From CAKZSB01 sp964646405 (GTDB lineage: Bacteria > Pseudomonadota > Gammaproteobacteria > Granulosicoccales > Granulosicoccaceae): a DNA stretch of 22,188 nucleotides. Where the stretch lies: contig CAZYDV010000057.1 in assembly GCA_964646405.1 (NCBI GenBank), forward strand, positions 1 through 22,188, in the 5' to 3' direction. The translations under genes and the position numbers were made by a program. The notes beneath the pieces are model-generated. The model searched no databases and had not been told where the DNA came from. It worked only from the letters and a program-made list of their open reading frames with translations. Of the stretch, positions 1 through 7,514 are shown piece after piece; the first letter of the stretch is position 1, and each line of letters opens with the position of its first letter.

Positions 1-2
1 CA

Positions 3-722
3 GGCACGTCATCCATGCACGAGGCGCTTGCCAGTCAGGTGGCCATTGCAAACCGGATTCTCGCGCCCCTGGGATATATCGATCGCATTGCGCTGGTCGA
101 AGCTTTAGCGGGTGACGCGATCAATCAGCGAGCGAGTGAGATGCCCGACAACCCGATACCGCCGGCAAGCTATCTGACATTCAACGACAAGCGGCAAACC
201 ATACGACTGGCGACAGATTATCTCCTGCAACATTGCGCTGATTCGACGGTGGCGGAGCAGAAGGTTGATCTGCCTGCGGGTGCGCCGTTTGGAGAAATTG
301 TTGTCGATTCTGAGGCGTGTACGCTGTGCCTGGCGTGTGTCAGCACCTGTCCGGCGCGGGCGTTGCAGGATGGTGAGACAAAGCCGGCCCTTAAACTGAT
401 CGAATCATCCTGTGTTCAGTGTGGCACCTGCGAACAGGCGTGCCCCGAGGACGCGATCACGCTGGTTGCCGGATTTCGATTTGATTCGGAAGTAGCGCGC
501 CGTCCGCGCGTCTTGAACGAGGAGCAACCGTTCAACTGTATTGTGTGCAACACGCCTTTTGCTACCGCACGCATCATCAGCCGTATGCTGGGTAAGCTGC
601 AGGGACACTGGATGTTTGAGGATGAGAAAGCCAGGCGCCGACTGAAGATGTGTGACGATTGCCGGGTCAAGGATATTTTCATTGACGGGCAGCCCGATAT
701 TGAAGTTCATCGCGACGCCTGA
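3..722 (+). CDS. 4Fe-4S ferredoxin-like protein of the formate dehydrogenase operon (5' partial)
   Basis: The reading frame is open to the left edge, so this is the C-terminal part of a longer protein; the ATG at 15 is probably internal. Counting from that ATG, two classical 4Fe-4S motifs are visible: C102-x2-C105-x2-C108-x3-C112 and C133-x2-C136-x2-C139-x3-C143. A second cysteine set follows (C175-x2-C178 and C213-x2-C216), resembling a zinc-ribbon-like tail. This architecture is known from large ferredoxin-like proteins that open TorD–FdhX–FdhABC clusters in proteobacteria. Its role there is thought to be electron transfer or maturation in the cytoplasm; no signal peptide can be judged because the start is missing. 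It ends just ahead of the TorD-like chaperone gene on the same strand and is probably co-transcribed. Family assignment is good; exact function is inference. Confidence 0.85.
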   Translation, partial: GTSSMHEALASQVAIANRILAPLGYIDRIALVEALAGDAINQRASEMPDNPIPPASYLTFNDKRQTIRLATDYLLQHCADSTVAEQKVDLPAGAPFGEIVVDSEACTLCLACVSTCPARALQDGETKPALKLIESSCVQCGTCEQACPEDAITLVAGFRFDSEVARRPRVLNEEQPFNCIVCNTPFATARIISRMLGKLQGHWMFEDEKARRRLKMCDDCRVKDIFIDGQPDIEVHRDA

Positions 723-849
723 GGCGCTGTGAAAGCCAGTGCAGATTGAATATGACAAAAGCGTGAATGGGTCTGGTAAATCGCGGATTTATCGCGCAGA
801 ATGCGACGAAGAGGAAAATTACTCTGAATGTTCTCCACAGTCATCATCA

Positions 850-1503
850 ATGCATTCTGAACCTTCCAGCGACATGAGCGCCAGCGACGGTGTGATTCCG
901 GTTCACACTGAAGAATCACTTGCCGGTGCCGCAGAGATGCAGGATCGCGCCAACACCTATGTGGCGCTCGGTGCACTGTTGTCAGCGCCAGCCGGCGACG
1001 ACTTACTCAATGCCATTCGCTCGATGGAGCCCGCCACTGCACCCGAAACACCGCTCGAGATGGCCTGGGAGATGCTGCGCAAGGCGGCCGAGTCCGGTGA
1101 CATTGCCGCGATTGACGACGAATATCACGATCTTTTTATTGGCGTGGGCCGCGGGCAGGTGGTGCCCTACGGGTCCTGGCACCTGACAGGGTTCCTGATG
1201 GAGAAACCGCTCGGACTGTTGCGCGCCGAGCTGCGCCGTCTCGGTTTCGAACGTCGCGGAGACGTCCCCGAGTCTGAAGATCACATTGCTGCGTTGTGCC
1301 AGGTGATGGCAGCTATAATTACCTCAGAAGACATCGACTTCGCTACCCAGCGAAATTTCTACAACGAACATCTGTCGCCATGGGTGGCGGATTTTCTGAA
1401 CCAGTTGCAAGCAGCGCCGGCGGCCGATTTTTATCGCGCGGTAGGCAATCTCGGCGAGTGCTTTTTCTCCGTCGAAAATCAGTATTTGAGCATGCCAGTT
1501 TGA
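850..1503 (+). CDS. TorD/DmsD-family molybdoenzyme chaperone
   Basis: Predicted cytoplasmic chaperone that binds the Tat leader of the formate dehydrogenase catalytic subunit and holds it until the molybdenum cofactor is inserted. The body (RANTYVALGALLSAP, later DEYHDLFIGVGRG, then PYGSWHLTGFLMEKPL) matches the all-helical TorD/NarJ-like family, in which an E/D-Y-x-x-L-F-I-G segment and a P-Y-x-S-x-Y/H-L segment are typical. From the ATG at 850 it has 217 residues, the usual size. A GTG at 739 would add 37 acidic, Ser-rich residues with no family resemblance and no clear ribosome binding site, so 850 is preferred, though its own Shine-Dalgarno is also weak; 871 and 937 are other in-frame ATGs. 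It lies between the ferredoxin-like gene and the FdhX gene, as in many fdh operons. Confidence 0.85.
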   Translation: MHSEPSSDMSASDGVIPVHTEESLAGAAEMQDRANTYVALGALLSAPAGDDLLNAIRSMEPATAPETPLEMAWEMLRKAAESGDIAAIDDEYHDLFIGVGRGQVVPYGSWHLTGFLMEKPLGLLRAELRRLGFERRGDVPESEDHIAALCQVMAAIITSEDIDFATQRNFYNEHLSPWVADFLNQLQAAPAADFYRAVGNLGECFFSVENQYLSMPV

Positions 1504-1520
1504 TGGTTAACCAAACAATC

Positions 1521-1528
1521 GGGAGGAG
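1521..1528 (+). promoter_or_regulatory. Strong Shine-Dalgarno that fixes a TTG start
   Basis: GGGAGGAG lies six bases before the TTG at 1535. It is the best ribosome binding site in the operon, and it makes TTG the start of the 67-residue Tat protein, since there is no in-frame ATG before the twin-arginine motif. Confidence 0.7.
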
Positions 1529-1534
1529 TGATCC

Positions 1535-1738
1535 TTGAACAAGAGTCCCAAATTCATTCGGTCTGATCGTCGTAATTTTCTTAAAGGAGCGGCAGTTGCC
1601 GGTGGTGCGGCGGCAGTGGCGGCACCCGTGACAACGATCGCGGCCGAACCGGAGAAAATTGACGTTTCGCCTGCAGCCGACAAGGGCTACGAGGAGAACG
1701 ACTACGTTCGCGACTACTACCAACTGGCTCGTTTCTAG
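1535..1738 (+). CDS. fdhX: Formate dehydrogenase-associated Tat-leader small protein (FdhX type)
   Basis: A 67-residue protein made almost wholly of a twin-arginine leader: SDRRNFLKG at residues 10-18, then an Ala/Gly/Val-rich hydrophobic stretch to about residue 36, then a short acidic tail ending YEENDYVRDYYQLARF. This tail, with a Y-x(6)-Y-Y-x3-A-R-[FY] pattern, is the hallmark of the small 'formate dehydrogenase region TAT target' family found just upstream of fdhA in proteobacterial fdh operons (called FdhX in Shewanella). It is expected to be exported and to associate with the formate dehydrogenase, but its biochemical role is not settled. The TTG start is supported by a GGGAGGAG site. 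The stop is 15 bases before the fdhA ATG, so the two are surely co-translated. Confidence 0.88.
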   Translation: MNKSPKFIRSDRRNFLKGAAVAGGAAAVAAPVTTIAAEPEKIDVSPAADKGYEENDYVRDYYQLARF

Positions 1739-1753
1739 GCCTGGAGATCCTTG

Positions 1754-4648
1754 ATGAAACTGAAAAAGAAGATCAGCACTGGAGTCGACGGGCAGCAAAA
1801 CCCGGCTGGCTCCGGCTTGTTTGGCCGAGCGGTCAATCGTCGTACCTTTTTGCGCAACTCGGGTATCACCGCGGGTGGTGCTGCGATTGCAAGCGTGGCT
1901 GCACCAGCAATGGTCGGCAAGGTACGTGCGGCGGAAAACACACCCAAGTCCGACGTAGCGACAGACATTAAACTGTCTGTCTGTACTCACTGCTCTGTCG
2001 GCTGTGGCGTTGTGGCAGAGGTTCAGGACGGTGTCTGGACCGGTCAGGAACCTGACAACGAGTCACCACTGAACCTGGGCGGACACTGCGCCAAGGGCGC
2101 TTCGGTACGCGAGCACGGACACGGCGAGAAGCGCGTCAAGCACCCGATGAAACTCACCGGCGGCAAGTGGAAGAAGGTCAGCTGGGAAGAGGCGATTAAC
2201 GATATCGGCGATCAGATGCTCGACATTCGTGAGCAATCAGGCCCGGATTCGGTTTATTGGCTCGGATCGGCCAAGTTCAATAACGAACAAGCCTATATGT
2301 TCCGCAAATTTGCCGGCATGTGGGGCACCAACAATGTCGATCATCAGGCGCGTATCTGTCACTCGACAACAGTAGCGGGCGTCGCGAATACCTGGGGGTA
2401 TGGCGCGATGACCAACTCCTACAACGATATGCACAACTCGAAGGCGATGTTTTTCATCGGCTCGAACGCTGCCGAGGCCCACCCGGTGGCCATGCAGCAC
2501 ATCCTGAAAGCTAAAGAGAACGGGTCGAAGCTGATCGTCTGTGATCCGCGCTTCACTCGCACCGCTGCCCACGCGGACCAATTCGTTCGCTTCCGTCCCG
2601 GTACTGACGTACCACTGATCTGGGGCATTCTGTGGCACATCTTCGAAAACGGCTGGGAGGATGAGAATTTCATCAACCAGCGCGTGTACGGCATGGAAGA
2701 GATCCGCACCGAAGTCGCCAAGTGGGCCCCTGACGAAGTCGAGCGTGTCAGTGGCGTGCCCGAGGCGGTCGTCAAGGAAGCTGCGCAGACCATGTACGAC
2801 AACAAGCCTGGCACCATCGTCTGGTGCATGGGCGGTACTCAACACACGATTGGCAACAACAACACCCGCGCCTACTGCGTCATGCAACTGGCACTGGGCA
2901 ATATGGGTGTGTCTGGTGGCGGGGCGAACATCTTCCGCGGTCACGACAACGTCCAGGGCGCGACCGACTTCTGCATCCTTTCTCATTCGCTGCCGGGTTA
3001 CTACGGTCTGTCGGCCGGCTCCTGGAAGCACTGGTCAGGTGTGTGGGATCTGGATTACGAGTGGGTCAAGTCGCGATTTGATGCCGGCAGCTACGAAGAA
3101 GCCAAAGGCAAACCAGTCAGCCCGATGAACACCAAAGGTATGCCGGTATCGCGCTGGATCGACGGTGTGCTGGAAGATAAAGGCAATATCGCGCAGAAAG
3201 ATAACATCCGCGCCATGGTCCTGTGGGGGCACGCACCGAACAGCCAGACCCGTGGCCCGGAAATGAAAGAGGCGATGGAAAAGCTCGACCTCATGGTGAT
3301 CATCGACCCGTATCCGACGCACTCAGCGGTGCTGCCGGATCGTCAGGACGGGATCTACATCCTGCCGGCCACCACTCAGTTCGAAACCTATGGATCGGTA
3401 ACTGCCTCGAATCGCTCGCTGCAATGGCGTGAGAAGGTCATAGATCCACTGTTTGAATCACTGCCTGATCACACGATCATGTACAAGCTGGCCAGCAAAC
3501 TCGGTTTTGCCGATGAGTTCTGCAAGAACATCGAGGTCAACAACGACGAGCCTCTGATCGAAGACATCACCCGTGAATTCAACAAGGGCATGTGGACGAT
3601 CGGCTATACCGGTCAGAGCCCGGAACGCCTGAAGGAGCACAAAAAGTATCGCAAGATGTTCAACACCACCACGCTGAAAGCTGAAGGTGGACCGTTGGAT
3701 GGCGAGTACTACGGTATGCCCTGGCCGTGTTGGGGTACGGCGGAAATGAAGCATCCCGGCACACCGCTGTTGTACGACACCAGCAAGCCTGTCGCTGAAG
3801 GTGGTCTGTGTTTCCGAGCCCGCTTCGGTGTCGAACGCGACGGCGTCAGTCTGCTCGCTGACGGTTCTTTCCCGGCTGGCTCCGAGATCGAAGATGGCTA
3901 CCCTGAGTTCAGTGCTGACGTGCTGAAGAAACTTGGCTGGTGGGATGATCTGACCGACGACGAGAAAACCGCCGCTGAGGGCAAGAACTGGAAGACCGAT
4001 ATGTCTGGCGGTATCCAGCGCGTCGCCATCGAGCACGGTTGTGCACCGTTCGGCAACGCCAAGGCGCGAGCAGTGGTCTGGACCTTCCCGGATCCAGTGC
4101 CGATCCACCGCGAGCCGCTCTATACCAATCGCTACGATCTGGTAGAGAAATACCCGACCTACGAAGATCGCAAGTCTTTCTACCGTCTGCCAACACGCTA
4201 CGGTTCGATCCAGGCAACCGATCACAGCGAGGGCTTCCCGCTGATTCACACCAGTGGTCGTCTGGTGGAATACGAGGGTGGTGGTGATGAGTCTCGCTCC
4301 AACCCGTGGCTGGCAGAGTTGCAACAAGACATGTTTGTCGAGATCAACCCCGCCGATGCGAACGACGCTGGCGTCGAGCACGATCAAATGGTCTGGCTTG
4401 AGAGTCCTGAGGGTGGCAAGATCAAAGTCAAAGCCATGGTCACAGCGCGTGTGGGTCGTGGTGTGGTGTTCACGCCATTCCACTTCGGTGGACATTTCGA
4501 GGGCGAGGATCTCGAATCCAAGTACCCCGAAGGCACTGCACCTTACGTTCGGGGTGAGGCAGCCAACACCGCATTCACCTATGGGTACGATTCCGTCACG
4601 CAGATGCAGGAATCAAAATGTACTCTTTGCAAGATATCAGCGGCCTAG
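1754..4648 (+). CDS. fdhA: Formate dehydrogenase catalytic (alpha) subunit, molybdopterin/4Fe-4S, Cys type
   Basis: Periplasmic formate dehydrogenase that oxidises formate to CO2 at a Mo or W bis-pyranopterin centre and passes electrons to the FdhB subunit. The 964-residue protein has a Tat leader (NRRTFLRNSG, residues about 28-37). A Mo-bis-MGD 4Fe-4S domain follows with ligands C77-x2-C80-x3-C84-x27-C112. The active-site segment ARICHSTTVAG gives C202 as the metal ligand next to the conserved H203. There is no in-frame TGA, so this is a cysteine rather than a selenocysteine enzyme. The C-terminal dinucleotide-binding domain ends in ESKCTLCKI, typical of the FDH3-type alpha subunits. The ATG at 1754 is chosen over the TTG at 1751 because a GGAG element (1743-1746) lies at good spacing. 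FdhB starts ten bases after the stop. Confidence 0.96.
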   Translation: MKLKKKISTGVDGQQNPAGSGLFGRAVNRRTFLRNSGITAGGAAIASVAAPAMVGKVRAAENTPKSDVATDIKLSVCTHCSVGCGVVAEVQDGVWTGQEPDNESPLNLGGHCAKGASVREHGHGEKRVKHPMKLTGGKWKKVSWEEAINDIGDQMLDIREQSGPDSVYWLGSAKFNNEQAYMFRKFAGMWGTNNVDHQARICHSTTVAGVANTWGYGAMTNSYNDMHNSKAMFFIGSNAAEAHPVAMQHILKAKENGSKLIVCDPRFTRTAAHADQFVRFRPGTDVPLIWGILWHIFENGWEDENFINQRVYGMEEIRTEVAKWAPDEVERVSGVPEAVVKEAAQTMYDNKPGTIVWCMGGTQHTIGNNNTRAYCVMQLALGNMGVSGGGANIFRGHDNVQGATDFCILSHSLPGYYGLSAGSWKHWSGVWDLDYEWVKSRFDAGSYEEAKGKPVSPMNTKGMPVSRWIDGVLEDKGNIAQKDNIRAMVLWGHAPNSQTRGPEMKEAMEKLDLMVIIDPYPTHSAVLPDRQDGIYILPATTQFETYGSVTASNRSLQWREKVIDPLFESLPDHTIMYKLASKLGFADEFCKNIEVNNDEPLIEDITREFNKGMWTIGYTGQSPERLKEHKKYRKMFNTTTLKAEGGPLDGEYYGMPWPCWGTAEMKHPGTPLLYDTSKPVAEGGLCFRARFGVERDGVSLLADGSFPAGSEIEDGYPEFSADVLKKLGWWDDLTDDEKTAAEGKNWKTDMSGGIQRVAIEHGCAPFGNAKARAVVWTFPDPVPIHREPLYTNRYDLVEKYPTYEDRKSFYRLPTRYGSIQATDHSEGFPLIHTSGRLVEYEGGGDESRSNPWLAELQQDMFVEINPADANDAGVEHDQMVWLESPEGGKIKVKAMVTARVGRGVVFTPFHFGGHFEGEDLESKYPEGTAPYVRGEAANTAFTYGYDSVTQMQESKCTLCKISAA

Positions 4649-4658
4649 GAGAATAGTC

Positions 4659-5243
4659 ATGGCTAGAATGAAATTTCTGTGTGACGCCGAGCGCTGTATC
4701 GAGTGCAACGGTTGTGTTACTGCATGCAAGAATGAGCACGAGGTCCCGTGGGGCGTCAATCGACGTCGCGTGGTCACCATCGGCGACGGCGAGCCCGGTG
4801 AAAAGTCGATTTCTGTGGCCTGCATGCACTGCACCGATGCTCCGTGTCAGGCGGTGTGCCCGGTAGATTGTTTCTACACCACGGACGACGGCATCGTGCT
4901 GCACGACAAAGACCTTTGCATCGGATGTGGCTACTGCTTTTACGCCTGCCCGTTCGGCGCACCGCAGTACCCGAAGCAATCTTCGTTCGGGGCGCGTGGC
5001 AAGATGGACAAGTGCACCTTCTGTGCGGGCGGCCCGGCCGATGATCTGTCGGAAGCGGAGTACGAGCAATATGGCCGCAACCGAATCGCCGAAGGCAAGT
5101 TGCCGCTGTGTGCCGAGATGTGCTCAACCAAGGCGCTCATCGCCGGCGATGGCGACGTCGTGGCCGACATCTACCGTGAGCGCGTCACTAAGCGCGGCGG
5201 TCGGTCACAGAGCTGGGGCTGGGATACGGCCTACAAGGGCTGA
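4659..5243 (+). CDS. fdhB: Formate dehydrogenase iron-sulfur (beta) subunit, FDH3 type
   Basis: Electron-transfer subunit that carries electrons from the catalytic subunit to the cytochrome b subunit through four 4Fe-4S clusters. The 194 residues hold sixteen cysteines in the DMSO-reductase-beta arrangement: C13/C16/C19/C23, C55/C58/C63/C67, C87/C90/C93/C97 and C119/C122/C151/C155. The start MARMKFLCDAERCIECNGC is characteristic of the FDH3 beta family. AGGAGA at 4647-4652 lies six bases before the ATG, which rules out the longer in-frame extension that would run back through the fdhA 3' end. It has no signal peptide and is expected to be exported with FdhA by the hitch-hiker Tat route. A terminator-like hairpin follows the stop. 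Confidence 0.95.
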   Translation: MARMKFLCDAERCIECNGCVTACKNEHEVPWGVNRRRVVTIGDGEPGEKSISVACMHCTDAPCQAVCPVDCFYTTDDGIVLHDKDLCIGCGYCFYACPFGAPQYPKQSSFGARGKMDKCTFCAGGPADDLSEAEYEQYGRNRIAEGKLPLCAEMCSTKALIAGDGDVVADIYRERVTKRGGRSQSWGWDTAYKG

Positions 5244-5269
5244 GGTCGACAGACCGAATCATCCCTGAC

Positions 5270-5296
5270 AATCGGGCGGCCTATGGTCGCCCGATT
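5270..5296 (+). terminator. Hairpin after fdhB, possible attenuator or partial terminator
   Basis: A 12-bp stem (5270-5281 with 5285-5296, one G-T pair) closes on a three-base loop and is followed by a poor T run (TTTGTT). It sits between two genes that should belong to one operon. It may reduce readthrough to the gamma subunit or protect the upstream mRNA 3' end. Confidence 0.55.
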
Positions 5297-5434
5297 TGTT
5301 AGTGGAGCACAGGTGATGTCGTAAGCTGACCATCCGGGGCGGCTAGAACCCCGGGCATAGCAATACAATTTGTGCCAGATCAGAGACTGGCCAATTTCCG
5401 GTGAGACCGGGCAACTTTTCGGGGGCAATCATTC
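5297..5434 (+). other. Leader region of fdhC with further hairpins
   Basis: The rest of the 191-bp gap between fdhB and fdhC carries two more inverted repeats: CCGGGG/CCCCGG at 5334-5339 and 5349-5354, and CCGGT/ACCGG at 5399-5403 and 5407-5411. A TACAAT hexamer at 5364-5369 could be a -10 element but no good -35 is seen. GGGGG at 5421-5425 is the only ribosome-binding-like sequence before the ATG at 5435. No coding potential was seen here. Confidence 0.35.
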
Positions 5435-6559
5435 ATGCATACAGCGGCTGAGAGAGCGGCAAAGGTACGACGACGGCGCAGAATTGCTGTCTGGAGTTTC
5501 GTTTTTATCATCGCGGCCTCGTTTGCAGCGCCGTTTTCAGGTTTTCTGATGACCATTGATTCTGCTCAGGCGCAGGATCAGGCTGCCTGGCAAGAGGGCA
5601 ATCCCAGATCGAATTACTGGCGCGCGGTCAAGGAAGGCGTTGGGGGTTACAGTTCGATCAAGGGCGATGAAACCGGCGTGTTGATCGCCCCGGGTGGCAC
5701 TGAGTGGGCGCAGTTTCGTTCAGGGCCCATCGTCCAGTACGCGCCCTGGGTGATTCTTGGCATGGTTGCATTGTTGTGTCTGTATCATCTGCTGCACGGC
5801 AGGAACAAACTCGATCGCCGTCCTTCCGGTATTCTGGTCAAGCGGTGGTCATGGTTTGAGCGTCTGGTTCACTGGACGACAGCAATATCGTTTATCGTGT
5901 TGTCGATCACCGGCTTGAGCATGTTGCTTGGGCGCGAGTTGCTCTTGCCTTTGCTGGGCAACATTGACGGAGGCAAGGCGGCCTTCGCCGCGTGGTCCCA
6001 GTTTGCGATTCTCGCACACAATGTAATGGGGCCGCTGTTGGGCGTCGGTATTGTGCTGATGATCGTCATGTGGATCTGGTTCAACTTCCCCGGTCGTGGA
6101 GACTGGAGCTGGATAAAGTCCGCCGGTGGCCTTTTTGGTGGCAAACACCCGCACGCGGGTCGAATGAACTTTGGCGAGAAAATCTGGTTCTGGGTGATCT
6201 GTACCTTCGGGCTTGCAGTGGTGATTACCGGTTTGGCGCTGGTTGCACCCATCTATCCGCAATACGCAGAAATGCTGCAACTGCCGATCGTTCTGACCCG
6301 CGGCATCATGCAGGATGCCAACATGCTGCACGTGATCGCCGGTATTGTCTGGATCACCATCGCATTGGGCCACATCTATATCGGCACGGCGGGTACCGAG
6401 GGCGCATTCCAGGGTATGTCTACTGGATACGTCACTGCCGAGTGGGCTGAGCAACACCACGACCTGTGGTACCACGACCAGCAACGCAAGGGCAAAGTGA
6501 TGAATCGACCCGAGCGATATGGCCGTGCACACGGCGCGATCACGCAGCGATCGCTCTAG
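5435..6559 (+). CDS. fdhC: Formate dehydrogenase cytochrome b556 (gamma) subunit
   Basis: Inner-membrane dihaem cytochrome b that anchors the periplasmic FdhAB and passes electrons to the quinone pool. The 374-residue protein begins with a basic stretch and a hydrophobic segment (about residues 17-38) ending near AQAQD, which is either a signal peptide or a first membrane helix. A periplasmic loop follows, then membrane segments at about 102-120, 146-166, 190-214, 249-272 and 296-317. Candidate haem histidines are H146 (FERLVHW), H195 (LAHNVMG), H299 (MLHVIAG) and H313 (LGHIYIG). The segment GHIYIGTAGTEGAFQGM and the W-A-E-x-H-H-x-x-W-Y ending are characteristic of the formate dehydrogenase gamma family. 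It follows fdhB after 191 bases, an unusually wide gap for this operon. Confidence 0.94.
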   Translation: MHTAAERAAKVRRRRRIAVWSFVFIIAASFAAPFSGFLMTIDSAQAQDQAAWQEGNPRSNYWRAVKEGVGGYSSIKGDETGVLIAPGGTEWAQFRSGPIVQYAPWVILGMVALLCLYHLLHGRNKLDRRPSGILVKRWSWFERLVHWTTAISFIVLSITGLSMLLGRELLLPLLGNIDGGKAAFAAWSQFAILAHNVMGPLLGVGIVLMIVMWIWFNFPGRGDWSWIKSAGGLFGGKHPHAGRMNFGEKIWFWVICTFGLAVVITGLALVAPIYPQYAEMLQLPIVLTRGIMQDANMLHVIAGIVWITIALGHIYIGTAGTEGAFQGMSTGYVTAEWAEQHHDLWYHDQQRKGKVMNRPERYGRAHGAITQRSL

Positions 6560-6593
6560 TACTGACCAGATCCAATTAACAAAAGGTTGAAAA

Positions 6594-6620
6594 ACGGCGA
6601 GCCATAGCTCGCCGTTTTTT
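6594..6620 (+). terminator. Rho-independent terminator of the fdh operon
   Basis: A perfect 9-bp stem ACGGCGAGC (6594-6602) pairs with GCTCGCCGT (6607-6615) across a four-base loop, followed by a run of six T including the last stem base. It lies 35 bases after the fdhC stop and is the clearest intrinsic terminator in the window. Confidence 0.92.
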
Positions 6621-6941
6621 GTGTGCTCTAACGTGCAAAATATGAGACTGAGAGTTCGTCGGTGGGGTCGGGCGCGCAACTGTGAACAAGGCCATTGCAT
6701 GTCGCCTTGCTCTTAGACAGTGCCTGGCCGGCCGCGATATGATCCCCTTATCCAAGAGCTTTGACGCAGTGGCACAGCTGCGCGCCCCGGCCGACTGACG
6801 GGCTCTCGCAGGGTCGGTTGATCAACGTTCTGAAGCGGCCGAAAAATGAACGCAGCGATAAGAGGGTCAGGAAAATAACCTAGAAATTATGCACTTTGAT
6901 CAATCGACTTATTCTCATAGTTTGTACGTTAGAGTGCACTA
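6621..6941. other. Gene-free stretch with two TTGATCAA palindromes
   Basis: No coding frame on either strand looks real and no tRNA or obvious small RNA fold was recognised. Two identical palindromic octamers, TTGATCAA, lie at 6818-6825 and 6896-6903, 78 bases apart. They resemble half of an FNR/Anr-type dyad without its four-base spacer, so they are not called as FNR sites. The last 60 bases are AT-rich and probably hold the promoter of the next gene, but no convincing -35/-10 pair could be picked. Confidence 0.3.
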
Positions 6942-7514
6942 GTGGACACTTTCCCTGAATCAGTCGTACAGATGATGACCGCCGGTGGTTCGACGGTCAC
7001 CTGTCTGCCGGTGCGCATCGATCTCGACCATTCCAGCCCGGCTGAATCTGCAAATGCCGGCAGTTGGCAAAGCGCGATATTCTTTCGGCTGGGCGGCAGC
7101 GAATCGAGCACCGACATCCGATTGCTGTCGCAGTCGAGTCAGCCATTCGGCATCGGCATGGAAACCGATATCATCGAACATGAAAACGCGTCGGTCGTGG
7201 TACTGCGGCTGCAGGTTTTCGTACAACCGCACGATCCATTGATTGGTGAGGTGTTGCTGACCCCGGGGGGCGCCGAGACGCATTACGAAATATTGGGCCA
7301 GCTCTCCAAACAGGATTCTCTAGTCTGGTTTTTCTCGGATCAAAACTATCGCGTGATTCACCAGCAGGTTCAGCCGCTCGCCGTGGAGTGGCGCAATGAG
7401 TTTGATGCGCTCAGATCAGAGGCGTTCAAGCGCGATACGCTGATTCGGTTGAGCGGAAAGTACAACGCTCAGGCTGCCTTTGCCGATGTCGTCTCTCGTT
7501 ATAGTCTGCGCTAG
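6942..7514 (+). CDS. Hypothetical protein, about 190 aa
   Basis: I do not recognise this protein. It has 190 residues from a GTG at 6942; the upstream region offers no strong ribosome binding site, and an ATG at 6972 or 6975 is also possible. There is no signal peptide or membrane helix. The middle (residues about 60-125) alternates hydrophobic and polar residues, as in a beta-rich domain, and the C-terminal third (about 145-190) is charged and probably helical. There are only a single cysteine near residue 21 and no metal-binding clusters. Its end overlaps or nearly abuts the exported ankyrin-repeat gene, so the two are probably co-transcribed. Continuous codon use like that of its neighbours supports a real gene; function unknown. 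Confidence 0.6.
   Translation: MDTFPESVVQMMTAGGSTVTCLPVRIDLDHSSPAESANAGSWQSAIFFRLGGSESSTDIRLLSQSSQPFGIGMETDIIEHENASVVVLRLQVFVQPHDPLIGEVLLTPGGAETHYEILGQLSKQDSLVWFFSDQNYRVIHQQVQPLAVEWRNEFDALRSEAFKRDTLIRLSGKYNAQAAFADVVSRYSLR

Noticed and set aside
2357..2359. Possible selenocysteine position in the formate dehydrogenase active site
   Set aside because: The codon is TGT (Cys), not TGA, so this is a cysteine-type enzyme.
3458..4495. Long open frame on the - strand (345 codons) inside fdhA
   Set aside because: It is antisense to a conserved coding region, shows no family resemblance and reflects the GC-rich third-position bias of fdhA.
4254..4658. In-frame N-terminal extension of fdhB back into the fdhA 3' end
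   Set aside because: The FDH3 beta family starts M-A-R-M-K-F, and an AGGAGA site sits six bases before the ATG at 4659.
6896..6903. FNR/Anr binding site
   Set aside because: The consensus is TTGAT-N4-ATCAA; TTGATCAA lacks the spacer, so a normal FNR dimer site is not present.
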